A stretch of DNA of 46,267 nt from an uncultured Gemmiger sp. (lineage in GTDB: Bacteria > Bacillota > Clostridia > Oscillospirales > Ruminococcaceae). The notes under the pieces were generated by a model. It made no database searches. It was not told where the DNA came from and saw only the letters and a program-made list of their open reading frames with translations. The position numbers and the translations under genes are program-made. The stretch is from positions 1 through 46,267 of the forward strand of contig CANRLV010000013.1 in the NCBI GenBank assembly GCA_947631565.1, given 5' to 3'. Every line of letters starts with the position of its first letter. Positions within the stretch are counted from its first letter, which is position 1. Positions 41,986 through 46,267 of the stretch are shown piece by piece.

Positions 41986-42035
41986 AGCTACCAAATATTG
42001 ACACTTTCGGCTAAAAGTACCAATATCTTGACGAT
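41986..42035. promoter_or_regulatory. Divergent control region with direct repeats
   Basis: Two direct copies of a TACCAA-TAT-TTGAC-like motif (about 41989 and 42020) lie between the methylase operon and the divergent XRE gene, probably binding sites of that regulator. A TAAAAT-like -10 for the minus strand lies near 41975; promoter assignment is uncertain. Confidence 0.45.
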
Positions 42036-42082
42036 TGTATGCACTTTGCAACAGAAAATTGTATATTTTTGTCAGGATGGTG

Positions 42083-42400
42083 ATGAAAGTGCTTGGCGAA
42101 CGGCTATCGGAAATACGCAAGGATTACAAACAAACACAATATGATCTGGCAAGGGCACTGGACGTTGGTGTGCAGACGGTACGCAACTGGGAACAGGGCC
42201 GCAACTACCCGCCCGGTGATAAATTGATGCTGATTTGTGAGTTGTACAACACCTCCGCCGATTATTTGCTGGGCCTTTCCGACTACGACCCCTCCGGCGA
42301 GGAGCGCCGCCGCAAAAGCCGCCTGAGCCAGGAGGAGCTTGCCGCCCTGCATGACTACGAAAAATATCTGCTCTGGAAACGCAGAACCACCAGCCGGTGA
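42083..42400 (+). CDS. XRE-family regulator of the restriction-modification locus
   Basis: 105 residues. LGERLSEIRKDYKQTQYDLARALDVGVQTVRNWEQGRNYP is a classical HTH_3 domain, followed by GDKLMLICELYNTSADYLLGL. It ends in a charged helix (RRRKSRLSQEELAALHDYEKYL). Divergent XRE genes often act as controller proteins that delay restriction until methylation is complete; that role is inferred. ATG 42083 follows CAGGA; ATG 42077 is an alternative two codons earlier. Confidence 0.88.
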   Translation: MKVLGERLSEIRKDYKQTQYDLARALDVGVQTVRNWEQGRNYPPGDKLMLICELYNTSADYLLGLSDYDPSGEERRRKSRLSQEELAALHDYEKYLLWKRRTTSR

Positions 42401-42424
42401 GGAGTCCCCCGGCTGGTGGTTTTT
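42386..42424 (+). terminator. Terminator of the XRE gene
   Basis: ACCACCAGCCGG (42386-42397) pairs with CCGGCTGGTGGT (42409-42420), then TTTTG; the stem covers the stop codon. Confidence 0.85.
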
Positions 42425-42458
42425 GTATCCTGCAATAAATTACAGCTTAAATTCCCGT

Positions 42459-43781
42459 TTAGAAGAACATCGCATAATAAATCGGCATATAGATGATTTT
42501 TCCGTCTTTTTTGACCGTTCTCTCGTTGGAGACCACATATGCCTTTTTGATATGATAGTCCTCATTGCCCACAAAGTGGCTGAGCGCGCTGTGGACGGTA
42601 TAATCCTTGCCGGACTTCACCTTAATGGGCACGACGGCCAAATCGTCGTAGTCGTCGATGAGATAATCCACCTCGCCCTTGCTGCGGTTGTCGTAATAGA
42701 ACAGCCGGTGCCCGTGGGCGGCCAGTTCCTGCGCAACGACGCTCTCATAGACTGAACCAAGATTGATGCCGGCTTCGTCATCCATTACGGCGCGGATGTT
42801 GGGGCCATACAGGGCGCTGCTCAGCAGCCCGACGTCGTTCCAATAGAGCTTGAGCAGGTTTTTTCCCACCGACTGTGCGAGCGGAAACATAGGGTTTGCG
42901 ATCGCGTTGACGTCCAGCGCGATGCCGGCGGAGATCAGATATTCAAACTCGTCCTGGTAGTCTGCAAAGCGTCTGCCTTTTTTCTCCTCGATGTTCTGAA
43001 AAACCACCCGCTTCTTCTTGTTTTCCAGGTTGGAGGGGACCAAGTCATAGATGCGGCGGATCTTCAGTCTTCGGTTGTTGTCCTGTTCGTATTTTGCCGC
43101 ATCGTCAACATAAAATTGGCGGATGTCACTGTGGATGGCCCGCACCCGGACGATGTTGGCATCTGCCAAAAAGGAATTCACCGCGTCGGGCAGGCCACCG
43201 ATGAGAAGGTATTTTTTGAACAGGTCCATGACCCGCGTATGCACGGCCCCGTCCAGGCTCTGTCCGGCAGCAAAGGCCTGCCGCATCCCGTCGACGGCAT
43301 AGCGGCCAAACCCGTTGGCGAGCAGAAATTCCTCGAAATCCAGCGGGAACATCCGCTGGACCTCGATGCTGCCGATGGGGATAGAGGTCGTTTTTTTCAG
43401 TGTCACACCCAACAGTGACCCGCAGGCGATATAGGTATACCGGTCATCCTGCTTCAAAAATTTGAGCATCGTCAGCAGATGCGGATATACCTGTATCTCG
43501 TCCAGAAAAATCAGCGTATCCTGCTTTTTGCCCATTTTTTCGCCGGCCAGCGTGCTGAGCTGGAAATAGAAGTCCTGCACAGTGCGGACCTGCTCAAACC
43601 GCTTGGGACCGTTGCAGTCCTCTGCGAAATTCAGCTCGATGTAATTTTTAAACAGCTTCTGCCCGACATGGCGGATGATAAATGTCTTCCCAATTTGTCG
43701 GGCCCCGTCGATGACTAGTACCTTGTTGGTTTCGGATCTCATATAATTTTCGATAAAAGGCCGAATTTTTCGGTATAACAT
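42459..43781 (-). CDS. Second AAA-type ATPase with DUF4143 domain
   Basis: 440 residues. VLVIDGARQIGKTFIIRHVG is Walker A (21-40), TLIFLDEIQVYPHLL Walker B, and YIACGSLLGVTLKKT sensor I. FPLDFEEFLLANGF and LLIGGLPDAVNSFL are typical of the DUF4143 group. The C-terminus has ELAAHGHRLFYYDNRSKGEVDYLIDD and VVPIKVKSGK, a PD-(D/E)XK nuclease-like core (E-V-D-Y with K-V-K). ATG 43781 follows GAGGT; the frame stays open back to 43868 only through the 33-bp repeat array and is not coding there. It shares little sequence with the ATPase at 34337 beyond motifs. Confidence 0.87.
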   Translation of the reverse strand: MLYRKIRPFIENYMRSETNKVLVIDGARQIGKTFIIRHVGQKLFKNYIELNFAEDCNGPKRFEQVRTVQDFYFQLSTLAGEKMGKKQDTLIFLDEIQVYPHLLTMLKFLKQDDRYTYIACGSLLGVTLKKTTSIPIGSIEVQRMFPLDFEEFLLANGFGRYAVDGMRQAFAAGQSLDGAVHTRVMDLFKKYLLIGGLPDAVNSFLADANIVRVRAIHSDIRQFYVDDAAKYEQDNNRRLKIRRIYDLVPSNLENKKKRVVFQNIEEKKGRRFADYQDEFEYLISAGIALDVNAIANPMFPLAQSVGKNLLKLYWNDVGLLSSALYGPNIRAVMDDEAGINLGSVYESVVAQELAAHGHRLFYYDNRSKGEVDYLIDDYDDLAVVPIKVKSGKDYTVHSALSHFVGNEDYHIKKAYVVSNERTVKKDGKIIYMPIYYAMFF

Positions 43782-43791
43782 GGGAAACCTC

Positions 43792-43901
43792 ACACTTTTC
43801 AACAAGAATAGACCGTCAATAAATACACTTTTCAATAGAAATATATTGTTAAAAACAACACTTTTCAATATTTATTATACTCAAAAAATCACACTTTTCA
43901 A
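43792..43901 (-). repeat. Four copies of an 11-bp motif at 33-bp period
   Basis: ACACTTTTCAA occurs at 43792, 43825, 43858 and 43891, exactly 33 bp apart, with unrelated AT-rich sequence between. On the minus strand each reads TTGAAAAGTGT. The copy at 43891 provides a TTGAAA -35 box for a TATAAT at 43874-43879 (16-bp spacer), a promoter for the second DUF4143 ATPase; the other three copies lie in its leader. Confidence 0.8.
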
Positions 43902-44004
43902 TACCGGCTCCCAAAATTCCCGGGGCAAAATGGGCTTGCCATCCCCCAAATCCCCGTCACGGGACGACCCTGCCCCCGCATACACTGTGCGGGGGGTGAA
44001 GTGT

Positions 44005-44706
44005 ATGTTGGGGGTATTGGCGCTGTTTTTGCAGGCGGCGGCGGGGCAGGTGCTGTACCTGGCGCTGCGGCTGGAGAGCGGGAGCTTTCCGCGGCCGCTG
44101 CCGCCGGCCGAGGAGCAGGCTGCCTTTGCGGCCCTGCAGGCAGGCGACGCGGCGGCGCGGGACAAACTCATCCGCCACAACCTGCGGCTGGTGGCCCATG
44201 TGGCCAAAAAATACTACGCCGTGCAGAGCGCGCAGGACGATATCATCAGCATCGGCACCATCGGGCTCATCAAGGCGGTGGACACCTACCGTCCCGAGCG
44301 CCGCGTGCGCTTTGCCAGCTATGCCAGCCAGTGCATCGAGAACGAGATCCGTATGTACCTGCGCAAGCTCCGGCGCGAGGTGCCCACGGTCAGTTTGCAG
44401 GAGCCGCTGGAGGGCGCCGGCAATGACGGCGGGCAGCTGACGCTGGCCGACGTGCTGCCGGACGAGGCCGTGATGACCGACGGCTGTGAGCGGCGGGACA
44501 CCGCCGCCCGCCTGCGGCGGCTGGTGGCGGCGCTGCCGCCGCGGGAGCAGCGGGTGCTGGCGCTGCGCTACGGTCTGGGCGGCCGCGCGCCGCTGACCCA
44601 GCAGCAGGTGGCCGAGCGGCTGGGCATCAGCCGCAGCTACATCTCCCGCATCGAAAAGCGGGCGCTCGAACAGCTCGGCGCCCGCTGGCGGGAAAACAAC
44701 GGATAA
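44005..44706 (+). CDS. sigK: Sporulation sigma factor SigK (pro-sigma-K type)
   Basis: 233 residues. The N-terminus MLGVLALFLQAAAGQVLYLAL is a hydrophobic pro-sequence like that of SpoIIGB/SigK precursors. Then come SFPRPLPPAEEQAAFAAL, LIRHNLRLVAHVAKKYY (region 2.1), DDIISIGTIGLIKAVDTY (2.2-2.3) and ASQCIENEIRMYLRKLRRE (2.4). Region 4 is LPPREQRVLALRYGLGG and QQQVAERLGISRSYISRIEKRALEQL. SigK drives late mother-cell genes during spore coat formation after pro-peptide removal. GGGGGGTGA precedes ATG 44005. The gene is intact, with no skin-type insertion. Confidence 0.88.
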   Translation: MLGVLALFLQAAAGQVLYLALRLESGSFPRPLPPAEEQAAFAALQAGDAAARDKLIRHNLRLVAHVAKKYYAVQSAQDDIISIGTIGLIKAVDTYRPERRVRFASYASQCIENEIRMYLRKLRREVPTVSLQEPLEGAGNDGGQLTLADVLPDEAVMTDGCERRDTAARLRRLVAALPPREQRVLALRYGLGGRAPLTQQQVAERLGISRSYISRIEKRALEQLGARWRENNG

Positions 44707-44708
44707 GG

Positions 44709-44760
44709 CGCGCCGCCCCCGGTCCTTTGCGGGCCGGGGGCGGCGCGTTTGTTGCTTTTT
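44709..44760 (+). terminator. Terminator after sigK
   Basis: 14-bp perfect GC stem (44709-44722 with 44734-44747), extended inward by two or three pairs, then GTTTGTTGCTTTTTT. It also faces the convergent htrA gene. Confidence 0.8.
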
Positions 44761-46267
44761 TACTGTGTGCTGACGCCCAAGGTCACGTCCAGCGTGATGA
44801 GACGGCCGTCGCGCTCGATCTGCAGCGTGACGGTGTCGCCCACCTCGCAGTCGGCCAAATAGTCGGTCAGGTCGCTGTTGACTGAGATGGGCACGTCGGC
44901 CACGGCGGCGATGCGGTCGCCCATCTGCACGCCGGCGGCGTCGGCGCCGCTACCCTGCGTGACCTGGTAGACATAGACGCCATAATTGGTCACGCCGTAC
45001 TGCTGGGCCATCTGGGCGTCGTCGATGGTGATGACGGTGATGCCCAGCGCCGGGCGCTGCACGAACCCGACGTCGATGAGATCACGGGCGACGCTGAGCG
45101 CCGCGTTGACCGGGATGGCGAATCCAAGGCCCTCGGCCTCGGTCGGGCTGCCGGTCGCATCGACCGAGCGGCTCTTGGCGTTGACGATGCCGATCAGCTC
45201 GCCGTTGGCGTTGAACAGGCCGCCGCCGGAGTTGCCGGGGCTGATGGCCGCGTTGGTCTGGATCAGGGTCATGGCGTTGCTCTGGACGCTGACCTCGCGG
45301 TTGATGGCGCTGATGATGCCGTCGGTCACGGTGCCGCCCAGGCGGCCCAGCGGGTTGCCGACCGCCAGCACCGTCTCGCCGACGGCGAGCGTGTCGGAAT
45401 CACCCATGACGGCCGGGGTCAGGCCGGTGGCCTCGATCTTGATGACCGCGATGTCGGTGCTGGTGTCGGCGCCGACGACGGCGGCCGTGTACTCGCTGTC
45501 ATCGGCCAGCGTGACCTTGATGTTCTGCGCGCCGTTGACGACGTGGGCGCAGGTCAGGATATAGCCGTCCTCGCTCATGATGACGCCGGAGCCGGCTCCA
45601 CTCTGCACATAGCTGCCGCCGAACCAGTTGTAGGGCGTGCTGACCATCTGCTCGGTGGTGATGACAACGACGCTGGGCGCCACGATGGAGGCAACGTCCT
45701 TAAGCGGCAGCGTGGCACCGACCGCACTGCCCTGCGGGGTGTCCCCGTCGTCGCGCGGCGAGACCTGCTGCACGACCACGCTGGAGCCGGCAAGGCCCAT
45801 GCGGGCGGCCAGCACCGCGCCGCCGAAGCCGCCGGCCGCGCCCAGGGCCAGCACCAGCAGCCCGGCAAGGATGCGCAGCAGCACCTTTTTGGCGCCGCCG
45901 TGCTTCTTTTTGGGCGGCTGCGGCGGCTGCGGGGCGCTGGAATAGCTGTAACCGTTGTACGCGCCGCCGCCGTTCATGCTGCTGGCGTAGCCGCCCTGGG
46001 GCTGGGTGTGGGGGTTATAGTTGTAGTTGTACTGGTAGCCGTTGTACGCGCCGCCGGGCTGGCCGGCGGGCTGCGCGGCCCCACCGGCCGCGGGCTCGGT
46101 GTAGTCGGTGCGGGCGGTGTTGGCGGTGTTCATGCCGCTGCTGCCCACGTTGGGGTAGGCGCTGCCGGCGTTCGGGGCGCCGGCGGGCGCGGGCTGCGGG
46201 GCGGCTGCCTCCGGGGCGGGGGCCGCTTCCGGGGCGGCGGGCGCCGCGGCGGAGTCCGCCGTAGAGG
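44760..46267 (-). CDS. HtrA/DegP-type serine protease with PDZ domain (5' end outside the window)
   Basis: The frame is open to the window edge, so the true start is upstream. The visible N-terminal part is Ala/Pro-rich, then a Gly/Tyr/Asn-rich stretch (GGAYNGYQYNYNYNPHTQPQ), cytoplasmic. One membrane anchor follows (VLLRILAGLLVLALGAAGG). The trypsin-like domain has TCAHVVNGAQN (His), STDIAVIKI (Asp) and NAAISPGNSGGGLFNANGEL (Ser). A single PDZ domain (LGITVITIDDAQMA to GVQMGDRIAAVADVPI) ends the protein. It degrades or refolds damaged extracytoplasmic proteins at the membrane surface. ATG 46148 is an internal in-frame Met, not a supported start. Confidence 0.92.
   Translation of the reverse strand, partial: STADSAAAPAAPEAAPAPEAAAPQPAPAGAPNAGSAYPNVGSSGMNTANTARTDYTEPAAGGAAQPAGQPGGAYNGYQYNYNYNPHTQPQGGYASSMNGGGAYNGYSYSSAPQPPQPPKKKHGGAKKVLLRILAGLLVLALGAAGGFGGAVLAARMGLAGSSVVVQQVSPRDDGDTPQGSAVGATLPLKDVASIVAPSVVVITTEQMVSTPYNWFGGSYVQSGAGSGVIMSEDGYILTCAHVVNGAQNIKVTLADDSEYTAAVVGADTSTDIAVIKIEATGLTPAVMGDSDTLAVGETVLAVGNPLGRLGGTVTDGIISAINREVSVQSNAMTLIQTNAAISPGNSGGGLFNANGELIGIVNAKSRSVDATGSPTEAEGLGFAIPVNAALSVARDLIDVGFVQRPALGITVITIDDAQMAQQYGVTNYGVYVYQVTQGSGADAAGVQMGDRIAAVADVPISVNSDLTDYLADCEVGDTVTLQIERDGRLITLDVTLGVSTQ

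Noticed and set aside
43792-43901. CRISPR-like array
   Set aside because: The repeated unit is only 11 bp, the spacers are 22 bp and AT-rich, and no cas gene is near. A promoter/operator array fits better.

Overview
The window looks like a chromosome segment of a GC-rich, anaerobic Gram-positive gut bacterium, most likely a Clostridia member of the Oscillospiraceae (Faecalibacterium/Subdoligranulum/Gemmiger side). I base this on strong AGGAGG-type ribosome sites, sigma-A promoters with 17-bp spacers, a pro-SigK-type sigma factor, a FeoA/FeoA/FeoB/Cys-rich iron locus and several oxygen-sensitive Fe-S enzymes. The genus is a guess. No rRNA, tRNA, insertion sequence or CRISPR array was seen. About 43 protein genes are supported; two are cut by the window edges (1-49 and 44760-46267).

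Region 1 (1-9.8 kb) is mostly housekeeping and envelope. It holds a PAP2 phosphatase; a minus-strand operon of SGNH hydrolase, XpaC-like protein, sugar aminotransferase and FdtA-like ketoisomerase; a MarR regulator with an unusual His/Pro/Gly-rich N-terminus and two self-operators; cysK divergent from an Rrf2 regulator; and a DEAD-box helicase. Two copies of a ~150-bp structured repeat (301-450 and 6511-6661) show compensatory base changes in their stems.

Region 2 (9.8-20.7 kb) holds a small unknown gene, a ricin-type lectin with a basic tail, convergent mgsA and DJ-1 genes, an esterase, a two-component system followed by an Fe-S aldo/keto reductase, and an operon hypB - 937-residue Fe-S/flavin oxidoreductase - hypA with no nickel enzyme nearby.

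Region 3 (20.7-27.3 kb) starts with ychF and mtnN and continues into a four-gene set: a membrane TIR/beta-propeller protein, an unknown 164-residue protein, a two-TM DUF4231 (SLATT-like) protein and a stand-alone RyR-domain protein. It ends at a perfect 20-bp-arm hairpin. This is the best candidate for an undescribed conflict or signalling system.

Region 4 (27.3-34.1 kb) carries the ferrous iron locus, a GH79-like glycosidase with an operator and leader hairpin, and a Na/Pi cotransporter with a PhoU domain.

Region 5 (34.1-43.9 kb) is an accessory, partly AT-richer island: a DUF4143 ATPase, a Fic protein lacking the catalytic His, a restriction-modification system (two methylase subunits plus a GIY-YIG/DEAD helicase with a divergent XRE regulator), and a second DUF4143 ATPase preceded by four copies of an 11-bp motif at an exact 33-bp period. 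Region 6 (44-46.3 kb) returns to core genes: the SigK-type sigma factor and an HtrA-type protease.
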